Assembly: GCA_032059445.1 (NCBI GenBank)
Contig: DAMCAP010000010.1
Span: 25,116-89,115 of the forward strand
DNA: 64,000 nt
From: DAMCAP01 sp032059445
GTDB lineage: Bacteria; Bacillota; Clostridia; Oscillospirales; Ruminococcaceae
Direction of reading: 5' to 3'
Numbering within the stretch: the stretch's first letter is position 1; each line of letters opens with the position of its first letter. Positions 8,823-16,818 of the stretch are shown one piece after another. A model generated the notes under the pieces. That model saw nothing but the letters and a program-made list of their open reading frames with translations. It was not told the DNA's origin and did no database searches. A program made the position numbers and the translations under genes.

Positions 8823-9120
8823 TCCGCGGCACAAGCTGCATCTTTCATCAGCCATTGCTGCAATCTTGCCGCAGGCCTCTCACTAGATCAAAGCATCAAA
8901 CAGGCAAAGGCTTACCTGACTGGAGCGTTGGCTTCTATGCTTGACCTTGGGAAGGGTGCTGGCCCTCTCAACCATGTATATCTGCTGTAATCCACGGCAC
9001 AAGATACACCCTGTCGTCTGCCATTGCCTGTAATCTAGCCGCAGGTCTCTCACTGGATCAAAGCATTAAGCAGGCGAAGGCTTACCCGACTGGAGCGCTG
9101 GCTTCCATGCTTGACCTGCT
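8653..9120 (+). repeat. Three tandem, diverged copies of the thiD 3' end
   Basis: The terminal ~168 bp of thiD, beginning near the GTGC catalytic codons, is followed by two further copies starting near 8824 and 8992. Shared words include GCCGCAGGCCT, GATCAAAGCAT, GGCAAAGGCTTA, TGACTGGAGCG and GGGCTGTAATCC-like joints (copies 1 and 2 both read CTGCTGTAATCC). The third copy lacks the last ~40 bp. Point changes and small indels disrupt the reading frames of copies two and three. Looks like a tandem duplication decaying after thiD lost its function, or the event that followed it. Confidence 0.85.
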
Positions 9121-9140
9121 GCAACCCCAATAAAGAAATA

Positions 9141-9187
9141 AAAACCTCCGGTTGGTACTTTGAGCACAACCGGAGGTTTTGTGTTTT
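9141..9187 (+). terminator. Intrinsic terminator of the thiamine operon
   Basis: A 14-bp perfect stem (AAAACCTCCGGTTG with its complement) around a 12-base loop, followed by TTTTGTGTTTT. Lies just past the last thiD remnant. Confidence 0.9.
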
Positions 9188-9290
9188 AGATGCCCTTGCA
9201 AGCTTCATGCTGCTAGTGAGAAGATTCGCGGCTGATAAGTTCTAGCATAAAGCAGATTTTTGGTTAGTGATCGTTTACCTGCTTAGCGCT

Positions 9291-10598
9291 TTAAGCATCT
9301 GCCAGCGTCGCCATATACAGGGCAGCCCCCATTGCCAGTGGTGCCAATAGAGAAATTTGATCAATATACTCCTTGATCTCCCCTGCCAAATACAAGCGAG
9401 TCAGCAGTACCGTAAGCGTCCGCTGGTCGAGCTTGCCCAGCAGCTCTTTAAGCCCGCTCAAGGCAGAGCCATCCTTTGCAATTGCTTCGGGGTATAACAA
9501 GGCATGGTAAGCTTCCAGTAGCTTTGCATCAAACTCCTCAAAGCAATACACGCGATCGGCAGGCAGCATAAACACCCTCCCTGCCGCCTCTGCCAAACCA
9601 CACAACAGCTCACTGGCTGATGGTGGCGGCTCTTTAATTAGCAAGTGCGTGCGCCGCTTTGTTTTGTTAAGTTCCTGTTGTATCCTGCTTGTCAGCCTTT
9701 TTAAGTTTCGTCGATCGAGGCTGATCCTTCTTTGCATCTTAACCCTCTGGTAGGTCTTGGCCTGCTCTCCTTTTTTGAAGGTATAGGCTCCTCCCTCATA
9801 GACGCCATAGGCCTTGAGGCAGTCGTGATAACCAAGCAAGATGTTGCGGTCAATGATTCCACGCTCAAAGCAAAACAAAGGCCCAAGCTCCCACTTGCAT
9901 CGCAAAAGGCGCGCCTTGATCTCCACAGGTAGCGTATGCCTGTGGGCACCAATCGCCTCGAGGTCGACAACCAACAGCTCCTGCGGGTTTGCTTTTAGTG
10001 CCAGATCGATAGGCAGATCATCACAAAAGCCCCCGTCGATATAATAGCAGTCTTCGATCAGCCACGGCTTAAACACAGGGAAGCACGCCGATGAAGCCAG
10101 CAGATAATCACACACCCGTCCTTGGGGGATCTCCCTAAGCATTACCGCCTGTATTGCAATCTGCGGCAACCCCACCAGCGTGCCGGCCTTTATACCACGG
10201 GTGAGCTTTGCCGCTACGAGGCCAAAATCAACGGACGATGCCCGAAGCTTCCCCTCATCGAGATGCTCCGCGATCAGCTGCCGTAAGGGGCTTACATCTA
10301 GCCCACCTGCCCACAAAATCCCATATATGGTGTGCTCAATCATGGTAAACCTACTGTCAATCTTCTCGATTTCGGGGTATTTCTGCCCGGCAAAAACCTT
10401 TTCGTAGCAGATATCCTGCCATAGCTTTTCTGCTTCCTCATAGCTCCCCTGTGCCATAAGGGCACCATTGAGCGCACCGATCGAAGTACCAACCACCACA
10501 TCATAACTGATGCCCAGCTCCCTAAGCCCCCGCCATACCCCTAGCTGATAAGCACCCTTTAAGCCGCCGCCGCCAAGCACCACTGCCAGCCCTGCCAT
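9291..10598 (-). CDS. Patatin-like phospholipase family protein
   Basis: A 435-residue putative lipid acyl hydrolase, RssA/YchK-like in its N-terminal ~270 residues. The oxyanion-hole block is GGGGLKGAYQLG, the nucleophile elbow is GTSIGALNG (Ser of GTSIG), and the catalytic Asp lies in YIDGGFCDDLPI. The C-terminal ~150 residues carry no motif that I recognise. The start at 10598 is preferred because GGAGGG lies seven bases upstream; the in-frame ATG six codons earlier has a poorer site. Likely cytosolic or peripheral, no signal peptide seen. Convergent with the thiamine operon. Confidence 0.88.
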   Translation of the reverse strand: MAGLAVVLGGGGLKGAYQLGVWRGLRELGISYDVVVGTSIGALNGALMAQGSYEEAEKLWQDICYEKVFAGQKYPEIEKIDSRFTMIEHTIYGILWAGGLDVSPLRQLIAEHLDEGKLRASSVDFGLVAAKLTRGIKAGTLVGLPQIAIQAVMLREIPQGRVCDYLLASSACFPVFKPWLIEDCYYIDGGFCDDLPIDLALKANPQELLVVDLEAIGAHRHTLPVEIKARLLRCKWELGPLFCFERGIIDRNILLGYHDCLKAYGVYEGGAYTFKKGEQAKTYQRVKMQRRISLDRRNLKRLTSRIQQELNKTKRRTHLLIKEPPPSASELLCGLAEAAGRVFMLPADRVYCFEEFDAKLLEAYHALLYPEAIAKDGSALSGLKELLGKLDQRTLTVLLTRLYLAGEIKEYIDQISLLAPLAMGAALYMATLADA

Positions 10599-10703
10599 TT
10601 TATTTCCCTCCGCCATGTTGATAATCCTGATTTTATGTTGTATAATTAAACCAAAATCCTTTAGTTCTTCACCGATTTCTTATTATTATGCCAAAAGAGA
10701 GGA

Positions 10704-11837
10704 ATGATAACATTGATCAGTACCAACTTTTTTATGCCTACCCGTCTGATCATCGGCGAGGGCGCTGTAAAAAATAATCCCCAGACTTTTGCAGAGCTGG
10801 GTAACTCCTGCATGATCATCACAGGCGGCAATAGTGCCAAGGCCAGCGGTGCACTCGATGACGTGTGCTATATACTCGAAGAAGCAGGGATCCGCTATAC
10901 AGTGTTTAACGAAGTTACCCAAAACCCTTATCTCTCTACCTGTGTAAAGGCAGCCGAGCTTCTCAAGCAAAACCCTGTAGACTTCCTCGTCGGCATCGGT
11001 GGTGGCTCCCCACAGGACGCCACCAAGGCAATTGCCATCCTGGCAAATAACGATCTACCCGAAAACACCGTATTTAACGGTGGCTGGGCCAACTCCGCTC
11101 TGCCCTTCATTCTAGTAGGCACCACCTCCGGTACCGGCAGCGAGGTTACTCCCTATGCCGTCATTACCGACGAATACACCTCTTCCAAGCGCTCCATCGC
11201 CAGCCCCCAGTGCTATGCCGTCGCCAGCTTCGGCGACCCTGCTTATACCATGGGGCTTCCGGAGAAGTTTACGATTTCTACAGCCATCGATGCTTTATCT
11301 CATTGCGTAGAGGGCTACTTCAATAAAAAGGCCGACAGCATCTCTGATCTGTTTGCTGTAGAGGGTATCAAAATTATCTCCTCTATCCTACCTGCAATTA
11401 AGGGGTTAGCTCCTCAAGAGGTCAGCGCCCAGCAGCGTCAGCAGCTATATTTGGCTTCGATCTACGGCGGTATTACCATCGCACGCACCGGTACCTGCTA
11501 CTGCCATTCTCTTGGTTATTATCTCACTGAGCAGCACTCTGTTGCCCACGGCTTTGCCTGCGGCGTCTACCTGCCAAGCTTTATCCGCCGTGCAGCCGAG
11601 CTTGACTCTGCTCGTGCCCAGAAGCTTAGCGAGGCCGTCGGTATCTCCACCGAGGCCCTCTGCGATGTGATTGAAAACCTTAATCTGGTCGAAAAAATCA
11701 AGCTCAGCGACGAAATCAAATCACATCTTGCAATCAAATACAGCAGCACCAACAACTACAAAAATGCTCTTGGCAGCTTTGATGCCGATGAGGCAAAAGC
11801 CCTGCTGGATGAGATCTTCGCAGAGTTCCCCGCATAA
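10704..11837 (+). CDS. Iron-containing alcohol dehydrogenase
   Basis: A 377-residue group III (Fe-type) dehydrogenase, probably NAD(P)H-dependent aldehyde or butanol-type reduction during fermentation. Shows FFMPTRLIIGEGAV at the N-terminus, the GGGSPQDATKA dinucleotide segment, TTSGTGSEVTPYAV, and metal ligands in DALSHCVEGY and the HSVAHGFACG segment. ATG at 10704 lies immediately behind GAGAGG, closer than usual; a TTG three codons later has better spacing, so the true start is uncertain by three residues. Divergent from the patatin-like gene; the promoters share the 105-bp gap. Confidence 0.93.
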   Translation: MITLISTNFFMPTRLIIGEGAVKNNPQTFAELGNSCMIITGGNSAKASGALDDVCYILEEAGIRYTVFNEVTQNPYLSTCVKAAELLKQNPVDFLVGIGGGSPQDATKAIAILANNDLPENTVFNGGWANSALPFILVGTTSGTGSEVTPYAVITDEYTSSKRSIASPQCYAVASFGDPAYTMGLPEKFTISTAIDALSHCVEGYFNKKADSISDLFAVEGIKIISSILPAIKGLAPQEVSAQQRQQLYLASIYGGITIARTGTCYCHSLGYYLTEQHSVAHGFACGVYLPSFIRRAAELDSARAQKLSEAVGISTEALCDVIENLNLVEKIKLSDEIKSHLAIKYSSTNNYKNALGSFDADEAKALLDEIFAEFPA

Positions 11838-11897
11838 ATCTACAACAAAACCCCTACAGTAGTTGAACCGAACCAGTAAAAACGGACAATAGACAAA

Positions 11898-11938
11898 ACA
11901 CCCCCTGATGTAGTATATTTTCCTACATCAGGGGGTGT
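11898..11938. repeat. Perfect 16-bp inverted repeat (long hairpin)
   Basis: ACACCCCCTGATGTAG and its exact reverse complement flank a 9-base loop (TATATTTTC). No T-run follows on either strand, so it is a weak candidate for a normal terminator. It sits 60 bp after the dehydrogenase and directly ahead of a small open frame, and may be the end of a decayed insertion element. Confidence 0.7.
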
Positions 11939-11942
11939 AGCT

Positions 11943-12086
11943 ATGTCTAAGAGAAATCATTACATTCATTTCTACAATTACGAGAATACCGACAAAGACA
12001 GGAGTGACGCCGCTTACGCTACGCCACTCCACATAAAGCTTTATTTCCTATACAGGGGTATTTTTTATGCTGTCTACACAACTTGA
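11943..12086 (+). CDS. Small ORF, possible remnant of a transposase start
   Basis: 47 codons beginning MSKRNHYIHFYNYEN. The beginning resembles the first residues of some IS-family OrfA proteins (basic, MSKRNHY-like), but similarity does not continue and there is no helix-turn-helix. Directly behind a long hairpin; no good ribosome binding site. Could be non-coding. Low confidence; the IS link is inference only. Confidence 0.2.
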   Translation: MSKRNHYIHFYNYENTDKDRSDAAYATPLHIKLYFLYRGIFYAVYTT

Positions 12087-12100
12087 TGCTGTTTTGATAC

Positions 12101-12514
12101 TTACAGTACCATCACCAGTGTACCTGCTGCAATCAATCCACATCCCAAGATTGCTTTTAGGCTGGCTTTTTCGCCGAGGAAAACAAATGCCATGATAATT
12201 GTCAGCACAATACTCAGCTTATCAATCGGTGCTACCTTACTGACTTCACCGATGGATATCGCCCTGTAATAGCATAGCCACGATGCGCCTGTAGCCAAGC
12301 CCGACAGCACCAGAAACAGCATACTACGAGAGGAGATTTCCCTCGCCCCCGACTGGGCACCTGTAACAAACACCATCCCCCAGCTCATGATCAGTACTAC
12401 GATGGTGCGTATCGCGGTAGCCAGCGTAGAATTGACCCCCTCGATACCTATTTTGCCAAGGATAGAGGTCAGCGCTGCAAATACGGCCGCCAGCGCAGCA
12501 TAAATCAACCACAT
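12101..12514 (-). CDS. EamA/DMT-family small permease
   Basis: A 137-residue integral membrane protein made of a single EamA repeat with five hydrophobic segments, opening MWLIYAALAAVFAALTSIL and ending with a KAILGCGLIAAGTLVMVL helix. Single-repeat EamA proteins of this length are known and probably work as dimers, exporting small metabolites; the substrate is unknown. The ribosome binding site (AGGAAG) lies about ten bases upstream. Monocistronic. Confidence 0.85.
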   Translation of the reverse strand: MWLIYAALAAVFAALTSILGKIGIEGVNSTLATAIRTIVVLIMSWGMVFVTGAQSGAREISSRSMLFLVLSGLATGASWLCYYRAISIGEVSKVAPIDKLSIVLTIIMAFVFLGEKASLKAILGCGLIAAGTLVMVL

Positions 12515-12741
12515 ATTTTACATCTTCCTTCTAAATCATATTGATGGCTCGTGCCGTAATCGAGAGTTCCCAAGCAACACGCCATCATCTATAGATCATC
12601 TTATCATAAATACAGCGATTCGTGAATGATTTTTTTGTATACGCACCCTAGTAATCACAGCCTTAGATTATCCAGCGTAATATGTAGCATTACAGTAGAT
12701 TTCGGAATACCATATTATAGTAATATTAAGGAGGAATGGTC

Positions 12742-13134
12742 TTGAGTATACCAAATATATCTGAGTTTTTTCTTGGCTGCAACACCCCCCAAGGTTTTGT
12801 CGGCAGGCTCGAGCAGCTGACATCACCATCAAAATTAGATATGCTTTATCTTCTCAAAGGAGGCGCCGGCTCTGGTAAATCCACCATCATGAAAAAAATA
12901 GCACAAAAAGCTGTAGAACTCGGTGAAGACATCGAGCTTATTCGTTGTTCCAGCGATTTTAACAGCTTAGACGGCGTCATCCTACCCAAGAGGAAGACAG
13001 CCGTTTTTGATGGTACCCTACCACATGCCGGGGTTACTGACCAACAAACAATTGGCTGCCTTAGCGGCAGGAGTATGCAACATAACCCGCTGCTTACTCC
13101 GTATCATACTCTGCTTTGCGTTCTCTACAGATAG
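12742..13134 (+). pseudogene. N-terminal fragment of a PRK06851-like P-loop ATPase, interrupted at 13029
   Basis: The first 96 codons match the start of this ~360-residue family: a Walker A motif LKGGAGSGKSTIMKKIA and CSSDFNSLDGVILPKRKTAVFDGTLPH. After the HA codons at 13024-13029 the similarity ends and 35 unrelated codons follow to a stop. The missing remainder is found in the same orientation at 35931-36716, and joining both pieces at the shared CATGCC restores one frame of 357 codons. The best start is TTG, seven bases after AAGGAGG; the ATG two codons earlier is too near the binding site. Function of the family is unknown; it is common in spore formers. Confidence 0.88.
13010..13050 (+). 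other. Predicted attL of the serine recombinase
   Basis: Left junction between the ATPase gene and the inserted segment. The core CATGCC (13024-13029) is followed by GGGGTTACTGACCAA, which is an inverted copy, with a three-base insertion, of the arm just left of the core at the right junction. On the left is gene sequence, on the right non-homologous sequence. The arrangement is that of a host half-site joined to a phage-type half-site. Confidence 0.8.
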
Positions 13135-13275
13135 GCTCTGTATTGTGTGATCTCCCTACTCGCTCACCACTTTTTTTCCTTTGACGCAAAAGCTAACCTC
13201 TAATAGATCAAACCTCATTGCTTAATCTTCTTTCGATCAGTATTTGATTGTCACTGCCAGTGCCTTATAATCTAC

Positions 13276-14745
13276 TTAAAACCTCCAGCAGATCACTGCT
13301 GTCTTCTCTTCGCCCTTCTCCTCGATCTCCACCCGCTCCACCATAAAGCGCAGTAGCTCCCGTGGAAGCTGCATAGATGGAGGGAGCACTTGGGGGGCAA
13401 GCTGCTTTGATACACTGGGCTTTAACTTGCTTATTAGCATCCGAAATTCTTCTTGTGTAATGATTCCCGCCGCCCGATCAAGATAAAGTAGCTCCATGGC
13501 CTTAATACGGCTTTCTTCTGTATTTTGCTGGATCTCTTCGGCAGGTGGATGTGTTGCTGCCACAGCAAGCTCCCGAAGCTGGGGATAGTAGGCATCAATA
13601 TACTGGTCAAGCCGCTGCTCTATGCTACTTAATACAGGGTCATACGGAATGCTGTGACTACTGCAACGGCTTCTATCGGTCATATGAAGCTTACAGCGTA
13701 GGTAGGTATAGCTTTTACCCTTGGTTGTCGTAGCAGTCCTTTGCATTACACTGCCGCACTCTTTGCAAAACACCCTACCCCACAGAGGGTGATTGTGCCC
13801 TCCCTCCCCCGTTGTAGTGGAGGGTTTCGCTATACTCCCTTGTGTGGCGTCACTCTGCTTTCCCGACACTCTATGATAGACTTCTTTGGGTATGATGGGC
13901 GGGTGTGTTGCCTTCGCCACCATCCACTGATCCTTTGGCACCGACACCAGCTTATGAGATCGGTAGCTGGGCTTTGCCTTTACCCCCTGCACCATATCCC
14001 CTGTATAAATCGAGTTTGTGAGGATCCTCCCTACGGTATTTTTATTCCACAGATGGCTGTGCTCCTTTGCGCTGCCATTTTTGTAATTTAGGCCTAGCTG
14101 CTGCTTGTATGCGGTAGGGTTTGGGATGCTTCGGGCATTTAAGGTATCGCAGATTTTCTTCTTACCGTAGCCCTCAGCATATAGTCGATAGATGAGCCGC
14201 ACCACCTCGGCAGCCACGGGGTCGATCACCAGCTTGTTGTGATCGGTAGGGTCTTTGAGGTAGCCATAGCTTGCAAAGCTGCCGATAAACTTCCCCTCCC
14301 GTCGCTTGTGATCGAGGACGAGCTTGATATTTTCGGACAAATCCTCCAAATACCATTGGTTTACAAGCCCGGTGATCTGGCGGGATTTTTTACCCCCTTT
14401 TATATCAGTATCTACATTATCGGCCACCCCGATAAAGCGTACCCCCCACTCCACAAAAAGCCCATGGATATACTGCTCTACCACCGCCATATCTCGGGTA
14501 AATCTGGCTTGGCTCTTGCAAAGTACGATATCAATCCTGCCCTCACGGCAATCCTTGATCAACCGTTTAAACTGTGGGCGCTGGGTATCGATGCCGCTAT
14601 AATCCTCATCCTGATAGATTTGATAAATGCTCCAAGCACGCTCATTTGCATATTTTACAAGTAATTCTCTTTGGTTTTGAATGCTTTCACTTTCCGCAGC
14701 GAGTGCATCTTCCTTGCTGATCCTGCAATAGATGCCGCATACCAT
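13276..14745 (-). CDS. Large serine recombinase (site-specific integrase)
   Basis: A 489-residue recombinase. The resolvase domain holds the catalytic Ser10 in GIYCRISKEDALAAES, with SIQNQRELL, the DEDYSGIDTQRPQF segment and the SQARFTRD arginines. A recombinase domain (about 165-280) follows, then a zinc ribbon with two Cys pairs (FCKECG and RCKL...RC). A short C-terminal coiled region completes the protein. Size and domains fit integrases of phages, ICEs and Tn-like elements in Clostridia. Placed at the inner edge of attL and transcribed towards it. Start ATG preceded by GGAGGA. A directly upstream small frame ends four bases before this start. Confidence 0.93.
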   Translation of the reverse strand: MVCGIYCRISKEDALAAESESIQNQRELLVKYANERAWSIYQIYQDEDYSGIDTQRPQFKRLIKDCREGRIDIVLCKSQARFTRDMAVVEQYIHGLFVEWGVRFIGVADNVDTDIKGGKKSRQITGLVNQWYLEDLSENIKLVLDHKRREGKFIGSFASYGYLKDPTDHNKLVIDPVAAEVVRLIYRLYAEGYGKKKICDTLNARSIPNPTAYKQQLGLNYKNGSAKEHSHLWNKNTVGRILTNSIYTGDMVQGVKAKPSYRSHKLVSVPKDQWMVAKATHPPIIPKEVYHRVSGKQSDATQGSIAKPSTTTGEGGHNHPLWGRVFCKECGSVMQRTATTTKGKSYTYLRCKLHMTDRSRCSSHSIPYDPVLSSIEQRLDQYIDAYYPQLRELAVAATHPPAEEIQQNTEESRIKAMELLYLDRAAGIITQEEFRMLISKLKPSVSKQLAPQVLPPSMQLPRELLRFMVERVEIEEKGEEKTAVICWRF

Positions 14746-14748
14746 TGC

Positions 14749-14916
14749 TTATTCCTCCGACTTTAGCAGCTTTAAATACTCTTCGGCAGCTCTGATAAAT
14801 GCTTCCTTCCGCTTTGCTTCCTCCAAAAACCGCTGATTTTCCTTGATTTTGAGCTTTATTTTCTGCTGTTTTGCAGGTATATTAATATAAAATACCCCCT
14901 TTGCTTTGATTTTGCT
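14749..14916 (-). CDS. Short charged ORF coupled to the recombinase, no clear start
   Basis: About 50 codons end with ...EEYLKLLKSEE and a TAA, four bases before the recombinase ATG, and the last codons contain the recombinase ribosome binding site. The sequence is a strongly charged helix-former (QQKIKLKIKENQRFLEEAK). No ATG, GTG or TTG is present in the open part, so either the start is lost or this is the tail of a decayed gene. Small helical proteins are often encoded beside such recombinases. Function unknown. Confidence 0.35.
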   Translation of the reverse strand, partial: SKIKAKGVFYINIPAKQQKIKLKIKENQRFLEEAKRKEAFIRAAEEYLKLLKSEE

Positions 14917-15092
14917 CTATATCTATATGCGTGATTGTCGTCAGCATATGTATTTATAACCAAAAAGCTGCTACACGTTTATCATATTTCAGACAAATCG
15001 CCGTTTTTTGTTTCGAAGATTATGATATATCAAGCAAATCAAAGAAAAACGAAGAAAACCCGAGATGTTACCTATCTAAATTAAATTAACTA

Positions 15093-15121
15093 TTGACATT
15101 GCTGGTGGATTGCTTTATAAT
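15093..15121 (+). promoter_or_regulatory. Consensus sigma-A promoter of rplM-rpsI
   Basis: Perfect TTGACA and TATAAT separated by 17 bp, about 100 bp before rplM. Consistent with a highly expressed ribosomal protein operon. Confidence 0.9.
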
Positions 15122-15135
15122 AACATTTGCAACAA

Positions 15136-15202
15136 AGCGTTTTATACCAATTTAGTACGATAGATTGCTATTTTGGTACTATGTCAAAATAGCTATGACG
15201 CT
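15136..15202 (+). promoter_or_regulatory. Structured 5' leader of the rplM operon (L13-leader-like)
   Basis: A closing helix AGCGT/ACGCT encloses a 9-bp hairpin GCTATTTTG/CAAAATAGC with a 9-base loop, all within the untranslated leader of rplM. Autoregulatory L13 leader RNAs are known in Firmicutes; position and structure fit, though I did not align it to that family. Confidence 0.55.
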
Positions 15203-15223
15203 AAATAATCAGGAGGTAATACC

Positions 15224-15652
15224 ATGTCCACTTTTATTCCAAAGACAGCTGAAATCAAAAGAAGCTGGTATATCATCGATGCAGCTGATAAGCCACTGGG
15301 CCGCACCGCCGCTCTGGCTGCTTCTCTGCTGAGAGGTAAGCACAAGCCAATCTTCACCCCTCATGTTGATTGCGGCGATCATGTAGTCATCATCAATGCA
15401 GCTAAGGCTGTACTGACTGGCGACAAGCTCAATCAGAAGATGTACCGTCATCACAGCGGCTGGGTAGGCGGTCTTAAGGAGATCAAGTACTCCACCCTTA
15501 TGAAGAATAACCCTGAGAAGGCTATGATGCTGGCCGTCAAGGGTATGCTGCCCGACAACACTCTGGGCCGCACCGCTCTAACCCGTGTACGCATCTACCG
15601 CGATGCCAACCACGAGCATGCAGCACAGAAGCCAGTAGCATACAACGACTAA
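15224..15652 (+). CDS. rplM: 50S ribosomal protein L13
   Basis: 142 residues, the normal L13 length. Conserved segments: the N-terminal RSWYIIDAADKPLGRTA, DCGDHVVIINAAKAVLTG, KMYRHHSGWVGGLKE and AVKGMLPDNTLGR. Starts after AGGAGG with good spacing. Co-transcribed with rpsI 14 bp downstream from a consensus promoter. The notable point is location: this essential gene pair lies inside the recombinase-bounded segment. Confidence 0.98.
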   Translation: MSTFIPKTAEIKRSWYIIDAADKPLGRTAALAASLLRGKHKPIFTPHVDCGDHVVIINAAKAVLTGDKLNQKMYRHHSGWVGGLKEIKYSTLMKNNPEKAMMLAVKGMLPDNTLGRTALTRVRIYRDANHEHAAQKPVAYND

Positions 15653-15666
15653 GGAGGATATTAAAA

Positions 15667-16065
15667 ATGTACGACAAGAAGCCTTATCTATACGGCACAG
15701 GCCGTAGAAAGCATTCTGTATCCAGAGTTAGGCTGTATGCTGGCTCCGGCAAAATCACCATCAACGGACGTGACATCGACGATTACTTTGGTCTTGAGAC
15801 CCTTAAGCTGATCGTTCGTCAGCCAATGGCTCTTACCAGCACCCTCGAGAAGTACGACATCGTTTGTACTGTAGCAGGTGGTGGTGTTTCTGGTCAGGCA
15901 GGCGCTATCCGTCATGGCGTAGCTCGTGCTCTGCTACAGGCAGGCGACGAGATGAGACCAATCCTCAAGAAGGCTGGTCTGCTCACTCGTGACCCACGTA
16001 TGAAGGAGCGTAAGAAGTACGGTCTTAAGGCCGCTCGTAGAGCTCCTCAGTTCTCCAAGAGATAA
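15667..16065 (+). CDS. rpsI: 30S ribosomal protein S9
   Basis: 132 residues. Shows YGTGRRKHSVSRVRLYAGSG, the GGGVSGQAGAIRHGVARAL block and the C-terminal basic tail ending RAPQFSKR, which contacts the P-site tRNA. The Shine-Dalgarno AAGGAGG overlaps the end of rplM. Followed at once by an intrinsic terminator, so the operon has two genes. Confidence 0.98.
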   Translation: MYDKKPYLYGTGRRKHSVSRVRLYAGSGKITINGRDIDDYFGLETLKLIVRQPMALTSTLEKYDIVCTVAGGGVSGQAGAIRHGVARALLQAGDEMRPILKKAGLLTRDPRMKERKKYGLKAARRAPQFSKR

Positions 16066-16080
16066 GTTTTTTATCAAAGA

Positions 16081-16115
16081 AACCCCCACAGGATTACATC
16101 CTTGGGGGTTATTTT
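16081..16115 (+). terminator. Intrinsic terminator of rplM-rpsI
   Basis: AACCCCCA pairs with TGGGGGTT and an inner AGGAT/ATCCT extends the helix; ATTTTTA follows. Confidence 0.9.
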
Positions 16116-16267
16116 TATGCGTTTGACGCTTATTTGACGCTTATTTATTTTATGTATATTATTTTCACCACATCCACTGGCGTCACCGGCTCGCTTATAT
16201 CCATACCAGGATCACTAAAAAACATCATAATTATTCTAAACCTACAAAGCTCGCAACAATCACTGCC

Positions 16268-16277
16268 NNNNNNNNNN
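16268..16277. other. Assembly gap (10 N)
   Basis: A fixed run of ten N, the usual symbol for a scaffold join of unknown size. The surrounding 16120-16370 sequence is AT-rich and no gene was found in it; a feature could be hidden in the gap. Confidence 0.98.
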
Positions 16278-16372
16278 GTAGTCATCGCATCCGTTGAACT
16301 CAATCGGCAGCTAGAGTAGTATATTATTAGCCGAAATAAGTCGAAGTATAATGGAATAGCTTTATTATTTGG

Positions 16373-16492
16373 TTAGCATTTGATACTACTCAGAGATACT
16401 TCTGGGGGTACATAAGATGATTGAGCGAATGGAACCATTGTCATTAAACGACATAGAAATATAACTAAACACAAACTAACAACCTTTTTCAT
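16373..16492 (-). CDS. Small secreted peptide, 39 residues (paralogue of the gene at 16647-16781)
   Basis: Starts MKKVVSLCLVIFLC, a positively charged N-region plus hydrophobic core, then VPFAQSSYVPPEVSLS. A cleavage after FAQS-type residues is likely, leaving a mature peptide of about 15 residues. The ATG has a perfect AGGAGG five bases upstream. The N-terminus and the PxxAQS...PPxEV pattern match the other small gene in this cluster, which supports real coding. Function unknown. Confidence 0.6.
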   Translation of the reverse strand: MKKVVSLCLVIFLCRLMTMVPFAQSSYVPPEVSLSSIKC

Positions 16493-16516
16493 ATTGCCTC
16501 CTAATTTTAACTCCAA

Positions 16517-16645
16517 TTATTTTTTTCGTCTAAATTTCTTTAAACCCCATTTACAAAGGAATACTATTAATATAAATATAAAAACATAATTAAATATTAC
16601 TATAAAGTCACCTAATAATGTAAGAACTCCCGCTTTAAAAATCAT
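16517..16645 (-). CDS. Small single-span membrane peptide, 42 residues
   Basis: One long hydrophobic helix (about residues 13-31, from DFIVIFNYVF to IVFL) followed by a very basic tail KWGLKKFRRKK. Its ATG lies one base after the stop of the upstream peptide gene, so translation is probably coupled. Layout resembles small membrane peptides such as type I toxins or peptide-export helpers, but no family is recognised. Confidence 0.55.
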   Translation of the reverse strand: MIFKAGVLTLLGDFIVIFNYVFIFILIVFLCKWGLKKFRRKK

Positions 16646-16646
16646 T

Positions 16647-16781
16647 TTAACGCACCTTTATTTGTTGATATTCTTCCTTAGTTACCTCTAGGGGAGGTGT
16701 AGGAAGTGATTGAGCAAAAGAAACCGTAGGTATCAGACAACAAAAACATGTAACCAAGACTAAACTAACAATCTTTTTCAT
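16647..16781 (-). CDS. Small secreted peptide, 44 residues
   Basis: MKKIVSLVLVTCFCCLIPTV forms a signal-peptide-like start, followed by SFAQSLPTPPLEVTKEEYQQIKVR. AAGGAG lies seven bases before the ATG. It is the first of three small genes on the minus strand and is a clear paralogue of the third. A secreted peptide of about 20 residues could be released. Function unknown; signalling, inhibitory or structural roles are all possible. Confidence 0.6.
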   Translation of the reverse strand: MKKIVSLVLVTCFCCLIPTVSFAQSLPTPPLEVTKEEYQQIKVR

Positions 16782-16818
16782 TTTAATTCTCCTTCTAATT
16801 TTTAGTTAAACTTAATTA

